Assembly: GCA_023397675.1 (NCBI GenBank)
Contig: JAEWTV010000082.1
Coordinates: forward strand, 1 to 64,000
Direction of reading: 5' to 3'
Origin: Bacillota bacterium
GTDB lineage: Bacteria > Bacillota > Clostridia > Acetivibrionales > JANLFN01
Length of the DNA stretch: 64,000 nucleotides
Shown piece after piece: positions 23,732 to 33,774 of this stretch (position 1 is its first letter; every line of letters begins with the position of its first letter). The translations under genes were made by a program, and so were the position numbers. A model generated the notes under the pieces. It was not told the DNA's origin. It ran no database searches and saw only the letters and a program-made list of their open reading frames with translations.

Positions 23732-23759
23732 ATTACGCGAAATTTTTATTTCGCGTAAT
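23732..23759. repeat. Perfect 12-bp palindrome
   Basis: ATTACGCGAAAT, loop TTTT, ATTTCGCGTAAT. It is a perfect stem with a GC-rich core (CGCG) in AT-rich DNA, 125 bases before the small membrane-protein gene and after an ordinary terminator. No T-run, so a regulatory or repeated element is more likely than a second terminator. Confidence 0.6.
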
Positions 23760-23884
23760 CAAAGATAAATTTTTAGGGGTATCTCTTCAATTATATTAAC
23801 ACATATAATTTCTATCTTCATCAAATCTTCAAAACAAAGATTTATTATATACTTACAAACTATTTTATCCGGGAGGAATTTTAT

Positions 23885-24163
23885 ATGAATTGTCACGGTA
23901 ATCATAATGATAATAATAAGAAGCACAGTATGGTCAAGTATTCCTTAATGATGTTACTTTGCTGCGGAGCTCCGATTATTGTTTTATTGCTCCTTACTAT
24001 ATTAAAGATAAACAATTCTGCAGTCAAGGGAATTTCTACTGTCTTAACTTCCCTGTTGTGCCCGTTAATGATGGGTGGAATGATATTTATGATGTTTGGT
24101 AAAGGCAAAAGTAAAAAAAACTGCTGCGAAAATGAGCAAATAGAAAATAAAACCAGCAAATAG
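23885..24163 (+). CDS. Small membrane protein with Cys/His ends
   Basis: 92 residues. His/Cys-rich N-terminus (MNCHGNHN, then KKHSM), two TM helices (about 19-40 and 51-72) and a C-terminal pair CC in KKNCCEN. Metal binding is suggested but not shown. Strong ribosome site GGGAGGAATTTT. Single gene with a strong terminator. Family not recognised. Confidence 0.6.
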   Translation: MNCHGNHNDNNKKHSMVKYSLMMLLCCGAPIIVLLLLTILKINNSAVKGISTVLTSLLCPLMMGGMIFMMFGKGKSKKNCCENEQIENKTSK

Positions 24164-24171
24164 CACTTAAG

Positions 24172-24211
24172 AAAAATATGCCTCTAATCTAGCATTATGG
24201 GGCATATTTTT
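24172..24211. terminator. Bidirectional terminator
   Basis: AAAAATATGCC (24172-24182) and GGCATATTTTT (24201-24211) form a perfect stem with A and T runs on both flanks. It serves the small membrane gene (plus) and the ger operon ending at 24226 (minus). Confidence 0.88.
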
Positions 24212-24225
24212 AATAGTAAATAAAT

Positions 24226-25341
24226 TTAGTTTTCTAATGATGCATTACTTTTTTCCCCGGATTTCTTACCTTTTTTAGTCTTTACTTCTGCTGCTATCCA
24301 AATTATTATGGGCAATATCACTTGCATTGGAAATGCGTAATAAGGATAAACCTTAAATGCCCAGAACTTCATTTCCATAATGTTATCATAAATTATGTAG
24401 GATAAAAAAAACATCAATAATCCTGTTTGTATTACAATAGACCTATAATCCTTCAGATTGAATATTTTTCCTATTCCTTTACATGTGACCAATAAACATA
24501 CCGAGACTTTTATAAAAGTAGTAAAGACGTAAACGATAGATACAGTCACTTCGATCCTCTGAATAAAATCACCTACTGTTATCCTGCTAACAGCTTCATA
24601 AGATGGGATATAGAAACTGCCAAGCATATTGCCCAATACTGAAATATTTCTAATTGTAAAAGTAATTATAATAGCAGCTGGGATTAAAATTCCCCATAAA
24701 TAAACTGTTCTGGGTGATTTTTTAGTTTTTAAAGATGAGAAAATGCCAATAAATAACACTGTTTCAGCAAACGGAAAAGAAAAGGCAGCAAACCCACCTT
24801 TCAATACTGGTGCAATGCCATTCCCTAAAACCGGCTTTATGTAGTTCATATGATATTGTGATAACCCAAGTATTAATACTGATCCCAAAATGAAAAAAAC
24901 AATAGGTACAAAATATGTAGTGAATCTTCCCAGCACCTCTATCCCCAATCTTACCCCGATAATACATATTAATGCAAGGCAAAACATAGGCGCATACATA
25001 GGTGTTTCAGGAATAGCCACAATATTGATAAATTCTCCAAAGTTACGAATAACCAGTGCTCCCAAATGAAAGGCATACCATACATATATGATAGATATAA
25101 TTTTACCAAATAATTTCCCGAAGATTATTTCAAGAATATCAAACAAATGCTTCCCATGAAAAAGCATTAATATTCTTGAGTAAATAAGAAGCATTGGAAT
25201 AAACATTATAACGCTTAATATCCCGGAAATCCATGCATCATTTTTAGCATCACCGCCAATTCCGATAATCAGTGTGCTTCCAATTACAAATGAGATTAAA
25301 ATACATATTGCTTCTTTATTTGAAATTTGCTCTTTTTGCAT
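24226..25341 (-). CDS. Spore germinant receptor B subunit (GerAB family)
   Basis: 371 residues, about ten TM helices, an APC-type permease fold expected to bind the germinant in the inner spore membrane. The start is MQKEQISNKEAICILISFVIG, as usual for GerAB, at the ATG 25339-25341 with GCAGGTT upstream; 29 extra in-frame codons would overlap the previous gene. Last gene of the minus-strand operon A-C-D-B. Confidence 0.9.
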   Translation of the reverse strand: MQKEQISNKEAICILISFVIGSTLIIGIGGDAKNDAWISGILSVIMFIPMLLIYSRILMLFHGKHLFDILEIIFGKLFGKIISIIYVWYAFHLGALVIRNFGEFINIVAIPETPMYAPMFCLALICIIGVRLGIEVLGRFTTYFVPIVFFILGSVLILGLSQYHMNYIKPVLGNGIAPVLKGGFAAFSFPFAETVLFIGIFSSLKTKKSPRTVYLWGILIPAAIIITFTIRNISVLGNMLGSFYIPSYEAVSRITVGDFIQRIEVTVSIVYVFTTFIKVSVCLLVTCKGIGKIFNLKDYRSIVIQTGLLMFFLSYIIYDNIMEMKFWAFKVYPYYAFPMQVILPIIIWIAAEVKTKKGKKSGEKSNASLEN

Positions 25342-25355
25342 TATTAACCTGCCTT

Positions 25356-25565
25356 CTACTTTCCGAATATCGAAATGATCAAATACCGAATTGGTTTTAC
25401 AGGGCTTGGTATCTTTATATTGAGGCATAATAACATAGCAATTGTAAATGAAAAAAATGCAAGTATCGCATTAACCCAAAAATCGCGCCAAAGCTTTTGC
25501 TTGTATAATGGTATGAACTCATAAATTGCTAAAAATGAGTATCCTATGATTGCTAAAATAAACAT
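25356..25565 (-). CDS. Small GerA-operon D-type membrane protein
   Basis: 69 residues with two TM segments (about 4-18 and 30-48) separated by KQKLWRDFWVN. Same position, length and layout as the gene at 31234 (KNKSYKEFW) in the opposite operon. Small D subunits of this kind are known from some Bacillus ger operons, where they modulate germinant response. Its stop is 14 bases before the B subunit. Confidence 0.75.
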   Translation of the reverse strand: MFILAIIGYSFLAIYEFIPLYKQKLWRDFWVNAILAFFSFTIAMLLCLNIKIPSPVKPIRYLIISIFGK

Positions 25566-25567
25566 TG

Positions 25568-26719
25568 TTAATAATCACTCTCTTCAAGAGGCTTTGACAA
25601 TACGGCACTGTTTTTTATATGAACCTTTGTTTTAACATTTACCGGTAAGTCTTTAAAGATTTGTTCCCAATTACTGCTCACCTTTTTCCAAACATTTGAT
25701 TTATCTTCATGAAGCTTTGATGAAAATTCAAATATATCCGCATCATATTCAGACTGTACTTTTTTAATTAATGTCTCGATATGCTCCTTTAATTTTTTTT
25801 CTGTACTTTGTTCAAGTTTTTTACGTTCTTCTTCTTCAATGACGTTTTCTGAGCCTTCTATTTCACCAATTGCAACTGTTGTTTCTATATTCAGGTTAAA
25901 CTTAATACCGGTAACATCTATTACAGGTGTAACTGTTGTTTTACTATAGAATATCTCAAGAGAAATGGGTGTTGAATTCTCTTGTGTTATTCCGACAAGT
26001 ATCCCGCCTTTGATATCATTTCTGATGAAATTTAAAGCTTTCGTTTCTTCATCATTTAGAAATCCTGCCAGTTTATCATCTTTTATAATTGCGGCTCCAA
26101 TTATTTGGGGCACCATTTTTTTATCAGATTTCTTAAGATTTATAGCAGGAATTACAGTTGACATCCCATCTGTTTGTATTTCAATACTATACTTTAAAAC
26201 ATCTGTTAAAGGTGCTTTACTGAAGCTATCCTGATTTTTTATAGTTTCATCCAATTTAAAAGATTTAATATCCTCAGTAATCCCCTCACCTTCAAACATT
26301 TCCCTGGCAGATTCACCATTGGATATCAGAATGTTTACATCTTCTCTTGACTCAGCGTCACGAATATACCAATCAAGAATTTTCTTTAAACCTTCACTGG
26401 CAATATCTTTACTTAAAATGATAACTTTTGAATGACTCCAGTAGAGTCTTTTTCCGGTTAAGGATACGCCGTTTCTAACAGCATCAAATACGGTTTTTCC
26501 TTTCATAGAAATTGGTTTTGATAATGTTTTACTATCTTTTCCTCCGCTAATTTGCACAATTTCAGCAGTTACAAGGTATTGTCCGTCTGTATCCTTATCT
26601 ATTGCAACACCGGCAACAATTGCTAATTTATCAATTTCCTTGTAATTCCAACAGCCTGTGAGCATTGATTGAATTGCAGCAATTATAATTAAAAGAAGAA
26701 AAATTTTTGTCCTTTTCAT
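25568..26719 (-). CDS. Spore germinant receptor C subunit (GerAC family lipoprotein)
   Basis: 383 residues. Lipobox LTGC (Cys23) followed by WNYKEIDKLAIVAGVAID, the family start. Usual landmarks: YWSHSKVIILSKDIASEGL (about 93) and WYIRDAE (about 117). Anchored to the outside of the inner spore membrane. Two bases from the D-type gene and five from the A-subunit stop, so tightly co-transcribed. Confidence 0.92.
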   Translation of the reverse strand: MKRTKIFLLLIIIAAIQSMLTGCWNYKEIDKLAIVAGVAIDKDTDGQYLVTAEIVQISGGKDSKTLSKPISMKGKTVFDAVRNGVSLTGKRLYWSHSKVIILSKDIASEGLKKILDWYIRDAESREDVNILISNGESAREMFEGEGITEDIKSFKLDETIKNQDSFSKAPLTDVLKYSIEIQTDGMSTVIPAINLKKSDKKMVPQIIGAAIIKDDKLAGFLNDEETKALNFIRNDIKGGILVGITQENSTPISLEIFYSKTTVTPVIDVTGIKFNLNIETTVAIGEIEGSENVIEEEERKKLEQSTEKKLKEHIETLIKKVQSEYDADIFEFSSKLHEDKSNVWKKVSSNWEQIFKDLPVNVKTKVHIKNSAVLSKPLEESDY

Positions 26720-26724
26720 ATATG

Positions 26725-28299
26725 CTATTTCTCCTTGCTTTTTTTTGATGACTGTCTGACAAGGTTTTTGGCTGCAACAATTTTAGGCCTTAAGGTCATA
26801 GTCCACCATGGTGCACGAATCCACGCATCCTGTCCGTCATGGTCTTTAGCCCTGGTAACATTCATCATGTAAGGTACTCCGAATGACCGGATACTCATTA
26901 AATGAAGATACATAATAAAAAAGGTTATCAAAAATCCATAGATACCCATAAATGCTGCACCAAATAAAAAAAATGTCCTAAAAATGATGGTTGCGGTTAT
27001 AAAATTCATGTTAATCAATGTAGTAATTCCTGTTATAGCAGTTACTATTATTACAGGAGCACTTACCAGTCTTGCTTCTACAGCAGCTTGTCCCAAAACA
27101 AGCGTACCGACAATGTTTACTGCTTGGCCTATAGGAGATGGCATTCTGGTACCTGCCTCGCGCAAAATATCAAATATAAAAAGCATCAAAATAAGTGAAA
27201 GTACTGTCGGAAAAGGAACACCTTGTCTGGAAGCAGAGATACTCAATAGCAAGGGTGTAGGCAACATTTCCTGATGGTAAGCGACAATTGACAGGAATAT
27301 TGCAGGAATAGCAACGGAGGTTACTGCAGTAAAACCCCTTATAGCACGATTAATTGAACCAAAAATAAAACTGTTATAGTAGTCTTCATTTGCTTGAAAA
27401 TTCTCGACAACCAGATATGGAACTGTTAATACAAAGGGACTTCCGTCAACAAATAATGCTATTCTGCCTTCCAGAAGCTTTGCTGCGATAACATCAGGGC
27501 GTTCACTTGAACCAACCGTTTCAAACGGAGAAAAAGGTGCATCTCTTATAAGCTCCTGAATGTATCCTGAATCAATTATGCCGTCGATATCTATTTCATT
27601 CAGACGTTTCTCCAATTCATTCATTACATCCTTTAAAACCAAGCCTTCAATATAACAAATACATGTTTTTGTATTTGTCCTCTCCCCAATCTCCTTAAAT
27701 TTAAACTTTAAGTCAGGATTTTTTATTTTACGACGAACCAATGACAGATTCATTATGATTGATTCAGTAAAGCCTTCCCTTGGACCACGCACAACCCTTG
27801 TAGACTCCGGTTCAGTAATTGACCTTGTCTGCCAACCCTTGGAACTGATAACCAATGCTTTATCGTAACCTTCAAGTAAGAAAAGAGTATCCCCATAAAT
27901 AACGGAACTTACTATATTATTGATGTTAGACTCAACTGATACATTATTGGAAACAATAACTTTTTTCCTTAACTCATCCAATAAATTACCGGTATCGATT
28001 TCCTTTGTCAAGTCACTGCGAAGAATGGGCTGTATAATGTTTTCATTAATAATTTCTGTATTTACCATTCCTTCAACGTATATAATACAGCAATCAGCAG
28101 CTTTTAAACTCTTATTCTGAAATTCTCTTGTGATTAATGTTTCATCATTACTGAAAATGTTTTTAAACAGAGAAATATTTTCAGTTAGTGAGTTAACCAA
28201 AGCTTTTTTATCATTTTTTTTATTGTCATTTTTATTATCTTTATTTGTTGCATTATTGATTTCTTTAGTTGATTTATTTTCAGTTTTTTTCTTTTGCAT
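26725..28299 (-). CDS. Spore germinant receptor A subunit (GerAA family)
   Basis: 524 residues. A hydrophilic N-terminal part of about 290 residues with a Lys/Asn-rich start, then the conserved VRGPREGFTESI (about 172), SERPD (about 273), ALFVDGSPFVLTVP, and about five TM helices (about 310-490) including LPTPLLLSISASRQGVPFP and ILREAGTRMPSPIGQAV. The ATG at 28297-28299 has AGGGTG seven bases upstream; the longer frame has no site. First gene of the operon, divergent from 28468. Confidence 0.92.
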   Translation of the reverse strand: MQKKKTENKSTKEINNATNKDNKNDNKKNDKKALVNSLTENISLFKNIFSNDETLITREFQNKSLKAADCCIIYVEGMVNTEIINENIIQPILRSDLTKEIDTGNLLDELRKKVIVSNNVSVESNINNIVSSVIYGDTLFLLEGYDKALVISSKGWQTRSITEPESTRVVRGPREGFTESIIMNLSLVRRKIKNPDLKFKFKEIGERTNTKTCICYIEGLVLKDVMNELEKRLNEIDIDGIIDSGYIQELIRDAPFSPFETVGSSERPDVIAAKLLEGRIALFVDGSPFVLTVPYLVVENFQANEDYYNSFIFGSINRAIRGFTAVTSVAIPAIFLSIVAYHQEMLPTPLLLSISASRQGVPFPTVLSLILMLFIFDILREAGTRMPSPIGQAVNIVGTLVLGQAAVEARLVSAPVIIVTAITGITTLINMNFITATIIFRTFFLFGAAFMGIYGFLITFFIMYLHLMSIRSFGVPYMMNVTRAKDHDGQDAWIRAPWWTMTLRPKIVAAKNLVRQSSKKSKEK

Positions 28300-28467
28300 A
28301 TAATCACCCTGATTTATTATTACCAAATCATCTATTAATACACAGGTTAGAACCAATGGAAAAGTAGAAAAAACAGGTCGATATAATCCATTGAATAAAT
28401 TCTTTTATTCTTTAAACACTATTATTAATTCATAAAATTAAGGTATTAATGGATGGAGCATATTTAA

Positions 28468-30045
28468 ATGAAGCACTTAACGAATAAGAGCAGTAATATA
28501 ACTGCGCAAAATGATGCTAATACTGAAAATACCACTATAAACAAGAATATGCTTCAAAATATAGATAAAATAAAAAATGAATTTGGTAATTCCACCGATC
28601 TTTTGATTAACATTTCCAAATTTAAAAACTTTCAGTACGCAAGCATATATATAGACAATATTATTGATAAAAATATTACAAACAGCTTATCAATGGAAAT
28701 ATCAGAAATGCTGGAAGCAAAGGTCAAGAAAGAAGAACCTACACCGGAAGACTATTTTAATCAATTCTCCTCCTTTCTTACAGCCTTCAGAAAAGCTGAA
28801 GAAGGCTCGGATTTAAATAATTTATGTACTGATTTGTTAAGTGGAAAAACAATTCTTTTATTAGAAAGCTGCGATAAATACCTGTCTATAAAGTCTTTTT
28901 CAGTAGAAGGACGTTCTGTCGAAGAGCCTACAACTCAAAGTATAATCAGGGGACCAAAGGAAGGTTTTATTGAAAAAGTAGATACAAATATCGCACTAAT
29001 CAGAAAAAGAATCAGGAATAAGGCATTAAGGGTTGAAAATCTGCTTTCAGGTAGCACAACAAATACGAAAATTGCTCTTATATATATCGATGGCATTGCC
29101 AGGAAAGACATTGTTGACGAAATCAGAAACAGGATAGAGAAAATAAAAATCGATGGAATTTTAGACAGTGGTTATATTGAAGAATTAATCAAAGATGATA
29201 GGTATTCAATTTTCCCAGAATTCTTGAATTCCGAAAGACCCGATACTATAACTTCAGAACTTCTCGAAGGCAAAGTTGCAATTTTGGTTGACGGCACTTC
29301 GTATGTATTGGCTGCCCCTGCCCTATTTGTTGAATTTCTTCAGGCAAGCGAGGATTATTATCACCATTTTATAGTTTCATCAATCGTCCGTATAATCAGA
29401 TATGCAGCACTTTTTCTTACACTATTTGTTCCGGCGGGTTATGTTGCATTAATTACATTTCATCAGGAGATGATTCCTACACCATTGCTGATAAGTATAG
29501 CTGCACAGCGTGAAGGGGTTCCCTTCCCTGCTTTTGTGGAAGCGATGCTGATGGAGGGTGTATTTGAAATATTAAGAGAAGCCGGTGTAAGAATGCCCCG
29601 GGTTATTGGCCCTGCAATATCAATTGTCGGAGCTTTGGTTTTAGGTCAGGCTGCCGTAGAGGCCGGTATAATATCTGCAGTTATGGTAATTATAGTCTCA
29701 ATCACTGCTATTTCAAGTTTTGCCATCCCCAATTATTCCATGTCCAACGCTATTAGGATGATCAGATTTGCTTTTTTGATTCTGGCAGGTATATTCGGTC
29801 TTTATGGAATTTTTATGGGATTTATTGCGCTGCTTCTCCATTTGTGTAAATTAAAATCAATCGGGGTTCCATATATGACGCCTGTTGCACCCAAAGCAAA
29901 ATACGCAACAAAGGATACTATTATCAGGTACCCTTTATGGAAGAATAGAACTAGGCCTGCTGAAATAAGCTACTCAGACTCACCCAGAGCAAGTGGAGAT
30001 AATCCTGTTAGCTCAAAACAAAAAGAAAAACCGGAATTCAGGTGA
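28468..30045 (+). CDS. Spore germinant receptor A subunit (GerAA family)
   Basis: 525 residues, same layout as 26725-28299: IRGPKEGFIEKV (about 165), SERPDTITSELLEGKVAILVDG (about 252), then TM helices with IPTPLLISIAAQREGVPFP and ILREAGVRMPRVIGPAI. First gene of an operon A-C-D-B-B. The two A genes are divergent, 168 bases apart; a forespore (SigG) promoter is expected there but I could not identify a convincing one. Confidence 0.92.
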   Translation: MKHLTNKSSNITAQNDANTENTTINKNMLQNIDKIKNEFGNSTDLLINISKFKNFQYASIYIDNIIDKNITNSLSMEISEMLEAKVKKEEPTPEDYFNQFSSFLTAFRKAEEGSDLNNLCTDLLSGKTILLLESCDKYLSIKSFSVEGRSVEEPTTQSIIRGPKEGFIEKVDTNIALIRKRIRNKALRVENLLSGSTTNTKIALIYIDGIARKDIVDEIRNRIEKIKIDGILDSGYIEELIKDDRYSIFPEFLNSERPDTITSELLEGKVAILVDGTSYVLAAPALFVEFLQASEDYYHHFIVSSIVRIIRYAALFLTLFVPAGYVALITFHQEMIPTPLLISIAAQREGVPFPAFVEAMLMEGVFEILREAGVRMPRVIGPAISIVGALVLGQAAVEAGIISAVMVIIVSITAISSFAIPNYSMSNAIRMIRFAFLILAGIFGLYGIFMGFIALLLHLCKLKSIGVPYMTPVAPKAKYATKDTIIRYPLWKNRTRPAEISYSDSPRASGDNPVSSKQKEKPEFR

Positions 30046-30051
30046 TATGTA

Positions 30052-31230
30052 ATGAAAAAGTTATTATTAGTACTCACTATAATGTCAAATATGCTTTTAA
30101 GTGGATGTATGTCGGGAACAGAAATAAATAAAATTGGAATAGCTGTATCGGTAGGAATTGATAAATCTGAAGATGGCTATTTAGTTACTTATCAAGTAAT
30201 GAATCCAAAAGCGATTTCTGCAAAGTCTCCCAATGAGGCGCCTATTGTGTTATATACGGAAAAAGGAAAAGATCTGTTTCAGATAAAGAGGAAGATTACA
30301 GAGCAAGCCCCTAGAAAGATGTACCATTCTCATTTACGAACTGTAATTTTTGGTGAAGAAATTTCAAAAGAAGGTATTAAAGAAATACTAGATTTTTTTG
30401 TTCGTGGACATGAATATCGAACTGATTTTTATTTTCTTATAGCAAAAGGAACGACTGCTAATAATATTTTAAAAGTTATAACGCCTTTGGAAAGTGTATC
30501 ACAATTAGAAATATATGATTCACTTGAAACCTCTGAGAAAGTATGGGCACCAACAAAAAGCATTAAAATATATGAACTTGTAAACAAGATTATTTCTGAT
30601 GGAGATAACCCGGTGTTGACAGGCGTTCATATTCTTGAGCCCAATGACAAGTCGGATTCCAATGACAACCTGAAGCTAAGTAATTCTGCAAAATTAAGTG
30701 TAACAAGCCTGGGTGTATTAAAAAAGGATAAGCTTGTTGGATGGCTGAAGGAAGATGAAGGCAGGGCTTACAGCTACATCATTGGAAATATTAATAGTAC
30801 AAGTGGATATGTTGACTATGAACAAAACCGTATATCTGTTGAGGTTATTAAGTCAGAAACAAAAAGAAAAGCTTATATTTTAAATGGTAAACCCGCCATA
30901 AATATTGATATTGATTGGACAGCTAATATTTCTGCAATCACAGGTGATTTAGACTTAACAGATGAAGATATTATAAAAAAAGTGAGCGATTTGGCACAAG
31001 AAAAGATAAAAATGCTTTGTAATAATGTAGTAAAAAGGGCTAAAGAAGATTTTAGGTCTGATATCTTCGGTTTTGGTGAAGTTATACACAGAGCTTATCC
31101 AAAACTATGGAAGAATAGTAAGGATAATTGGGATAAAGGATTTGCGGAGCTTCCTGTAAATATTAATGTAAAAGCCAAGATAAATAATCTGGGTTCCAGT
31201 ACGAAATCTATTTTTATGAAAGGGGATTAA
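30052..31230 (+). CDS. Spore germinant receptor C subunit (GerAC family lipoprotein)
   Basis: 392 residues; lipobox LSGC (Cys19). Family landmarks MYHSHLRTVIFGEEISKEGI (about 89) and FFVRGHEYRTDFYFLIAKG (about 119). The first residues after Cys (MSGTEINKIGIAVSVGID) replace the common WNYREL. Follows the A gene by six bases. Confidence 0.92.
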   Translation: MKKLLLVLTIMSNMLLSGCMSGTEINKIGIAVSVGIDKSEDGYLVTYQVMNPKAISAKSPNEAPIVLYTEKGKDLFQIKRKITEQAPRKMYHSHLRTVIFGEEISKEGIKEILDFFVRGHEYRTDFYFLIAKGTTANNILKVITPLESVSQLEIYDSLETSEKVWAPTKSIKIYELVNKIISDGDNPVLTGVHILEPNDKSDSNDNLKLSNSAKLSVTSLGVLKKDKLVGWLKEDEGRAYSYIIGNINSTSGYVDYEQNRISVEVIKSETKRKAYILNGKPAINIDIDWTANISAITGDLDLTDEDIIKKVSDLAQEKIKMLCNNVVKRAKEDFRSDIFGFGEVIHRAYPKLWKNSKDNWDKGFAELPVNINVKAKINNLGSSTKSIFMKGD

Positions 31231-31233
31231 AAA

Positions 31234-31473
31234 GTGAATATTGTAGCTATCCTTGCTGTATTAACTTTTGCTGTAATATTATCTTTCATAGAAGTACCCA
31301 AAATGCTTAAAAACAAATCCTACAAAGAGTTCTGGAGCTTTTCAATTTTACTCATTATTGGTGTTATCTTGGCGATTCTAAAAAGCCTGGGTGTGAAATT
31401 GTCAAATCCATCTGATTGGGTGGCATGGGTATTTTCACCGTTGTCGGACTTGATTAAGCCTATTTTGAAATAG
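31234..31473 (+). CDS. Small GerA-operon D-type membrane protein
   Basis: 79 residues, two TM segments (about 4-18 and 31-52) and a short amphipathic tail. Counterpart of 25356-25565. Starts GTG three bases after the C-subunit stop, with AAGGGG upstream. Confidence 0.75.
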   Translation: MNIVAILAVLTFAVILSFIEVPKMLKNKSYKEFWSFSILLIIGVILAILKSLGVKLSNPSDWVAWVFSPLSDLIKPILK

Positions 31474-31492
31474 AGATGAAAGGAAATTTGGA

Positions 31493-32611
31493 ATGAATAA
31501 AATCACAATATCAAGCCGCCAATTTGGGCTTTTAGTATCAGGCTTTATGTTTGGCTCTGCCCCACTTTTAATTTCATCCAGTGTTGCAGCTTTGGCTGGA
31601 CCCGATTCATGGATCTCAATAATTATTGCTAGTGTTATAGGATTATTCATTGTTTGGATTCATTCTTATCTTGGTAAATTATATCCTGATAAAACACTTA
31701 TAGAGGTTATCCAGTTTGTACTGGGTAAATGGCTGGGCAGTTTTTTTTCTGTTAGCTTAATCTTAATATCCTTCATTACGGGTATCCAGGTTATATGGTA
31801 TGTAGGGGATTTTTTTACAACAATGTTTATGACAGACGCGTCGAATTACTATATAAATTTATTATTTATAGTTGTAATAGCAATTGCACTGCTATATGGT
31901 TTGGAAGCAATGTTCAGGACAACTGAAATTGTCTTTTTGATAGGCTTCCCGCTTATGATAATATCTCTGATTATGCTTACACCTGAAATTAAATTAGATA
32001 ACTTGCTGCCAATTATGGAAAAAGGGATAGGCCCTGCAATTAAAGGCGCAGTTCCAATTTTGAGCTTTGCTATCCTGCCGCTGATAGCATTAAATATGAT
32101 TTTCCCTACTAATACAGGGAATTTGAAAAAAGCCAAAAAAGCGATGTTTAGTGGTTATTTTTTAGGGATTATCACATTTTCTTTTGCAATTATGTTTTGT
32201 ATTCTGGTCTTAGGAAGTACTGTTACTGCAAATTTACGTTTCCCGCTATTCACGGTAACAAAGGAAATCAATATAGGTACTATATTTTCAAGAGTTGAAG
32301 CTTTGATTGTATTTGTCTGGATTAGTACAAATTTTATTTCTACATTTGGATTTTTATATGTAAGTGTTAAAGGACTTTCTCAATTATTAAAGCTTAAGGA
32401 TTATAAAACATTGGTTCTGCCTCTTTGTTTAATTGCTGCTGTTTATTCTGGATTTATATATAAGAATGTTCCGTATGAAATCAAGTGGGATAGCTTGGTA
32501 TGGACTCCTGTTTCGTTTACTTTCGGTCTTTTTGTACCTCTATTGCTGCTGGCTGTTTCATTTATAAGAAAAAAGTCTGGTAAACAGAAGCAAAAAGGTT
32601 GTAAAAGATAA
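31493..32611 (+). CDS. Spore germinant receptor B subunit, first copy
   Basis: 372 residues, about ten TM helices; starts MNKITISSRQFGLLVSGFMFG. GerAB-type permease. About half the residues appear shared with the next gene (MFRTTEIVFLIGF versus VARAREVLFVLIF; FFTTMFM versus FFTTVYM), so the two are tandem paralogues. AAAGGAAATT precedes the ATG. Confidence 0.9.
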   Translation: MNKITISSRQFGLLVSGFMFGSAPLLISSSVAALAGPDSWISIIIASVIGLFIVWIHSYLGKLYPDKTLIEVIQFVLGKWLGSFFSVSLILISFITGIQVIWYVGDFFTTMFMTDASNYYINLLFIVVIAIALLYGLEAMFRTTEIVFLIGFPLMIISLIMLTPEIKLDNLLPIMEKGIGPAIKGAVPILSFAILPLIALNMIFPTNTGNLKKAKKAMFSGYFLGIITFSFAIMFCILVLGSTVTANLRFPLFTVTKEINIGTIFSRVEALIVFVWISTNFISTFGFLYVSVKGLSQLLKLKDYKTLVLPLCLIAAVYSGFIYKNVPYEIKWDSLVWTPVSFTFGLFVPLLLLAVSFIRKKSGKQKQKGCKR

Positions 32612-32661
32612 ACTCTAATGTACTTTGGATGAAGGAATATTGGAAGGATGAGTTTCCTTAA

Positions 32662-33765
32662 GTGAATAAAATTATAATATCAAACTATCAATTATTACTT
32701 TTAACATCAGCATTTGTCGCTGGTGCTTCACCATTTATAGTTCCAACCATGGTTGCATCTGTTGCAGGAAAAGATGCATGGCTTTCTGTAATTATTGCAG
32801 CTATAGTAGGATTGTTGGTTGTTTGGACAAATATTTATTTAGCACAATTGCATCCTGGAAAAACTTTTGTTGAGTTTACGCAACAAATACTTGGCAAATG
32901 GATTGGCGGCTTTGTATCTGTAATATTAATTATGATAGAACTTTTGGCAGGTACTGATGTTATATGGTATGTTGGTGATTTTTTTACAACAGTGTATATG
33001 CCCGGAATTTCAAGGTATTACATAAATATTTTATTTATAGTTGTTTTAGCGATTGCTCTTTTATATGGTCTGGAAGCTGTAGCAAGAGCCAGAGAGGTAT
33101 TATTTGTTTTAATTTTTACACTTTTTATTCTTACTTTTTTATTGCTTACACCTGAGTTTAAAATTGATAATTTATTTCCGATTATGGAAAAAGGAGCAGT
33201 TCCTGTACTTGCGGGTATGTTTCCGCTGCTGAATAATGCTGTCTTCCCCATTATATGTTTTACTATGATTTTTACAGCAAATATTAAAGATATAAAGTCG
33301 GCAAAAAAATCAATATTCAAAGGCTATCTTTTGGGTATGTTTGAGTTGTTTACCGGTATGTTATTATGTGTACTAGTTTTAGGAGGTACTCTAGCCGGAG
33401 AAATGAGATATTCATCTTTCTCAATAACAAAGGAAATTGATGTTGGTGTAATATTTTCTCGTCTTGAAGCCTTAATAGTAATTGTCTGGCTGGTTATAAG
33501 TTTTTATGCTGCACTTATATATATTTATGCAGGTGTTCTAGGGCTTTCCCAGGTTTTAAAACTTAAAGATTATAAAAAAATCGTTATTCCGGTTTTATTA
33601 ATTGTGGCCGTTTATTCAGGGATTGTGTATAAGGATGTTTCTTATCAACTCAACTGGGATAAAGTAGTAAGAACTCCTGCTGCTATTGTTTTCGGGTTTA
33701 TTTTGCCTGTGATGCTACTGGTTGTTTCCTTAATAAGAAAAAAGTCTGCTAAGAAGAATAAATGA
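32662..33765 (+). CDS. Spore germinant receptor B subunit, second copy
   Basis: 367 residues, GTG start, the same fold as 31493-32611 and in the same operon. The duplicated B subunit may give receptors with different ligand range when combined with one A, C and D set. The spacer before it (50 bases) is the longest in the operon. No clear terminator follows; the next gene is convergent nine bases away. Confidence 0.88.
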   Translation: MNKIIISNYQLLLLTSAFVAGASPFIVPTMVASVAGKDAWLSVIIAAIVGLLVVWTNIYLAQLHPGKTFVEFTQQILGKWIGGFVSVILIMIELLAGTDVIWYVGDFFTTVYMPGISRYYINILFIVVLAIALLYGLEAVARAREVLFVLIFTLFILTFLLLTPEFKIDNLFPIMEKGAVPVLAGMFPLLNNAVFPIICFTMIFTANIKDIKSAKKSIFKGYLLGMFELFTGMLLCVLVLGGTLAGEMRYSSFSITKEIDVGVIFSRLEALIVIVWLVISFYAALIYIYAGVLGLSQVLKLKDYKKIVIPVLLIVAVYSGIVYKDVSYQLNWDKVVRTPAAIVFGFILPVMLLVVSLIRKKSAKKNK

Positions 33766-33774
33766 TTTCCGTGA

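Noticed and set aside
28357..28467. SigG-type promoters between the divergent germinant-receptor operons
   Set aside because: Only loose matches were found (for example TTGAATA with a poor -10), not good enough to report as sites.
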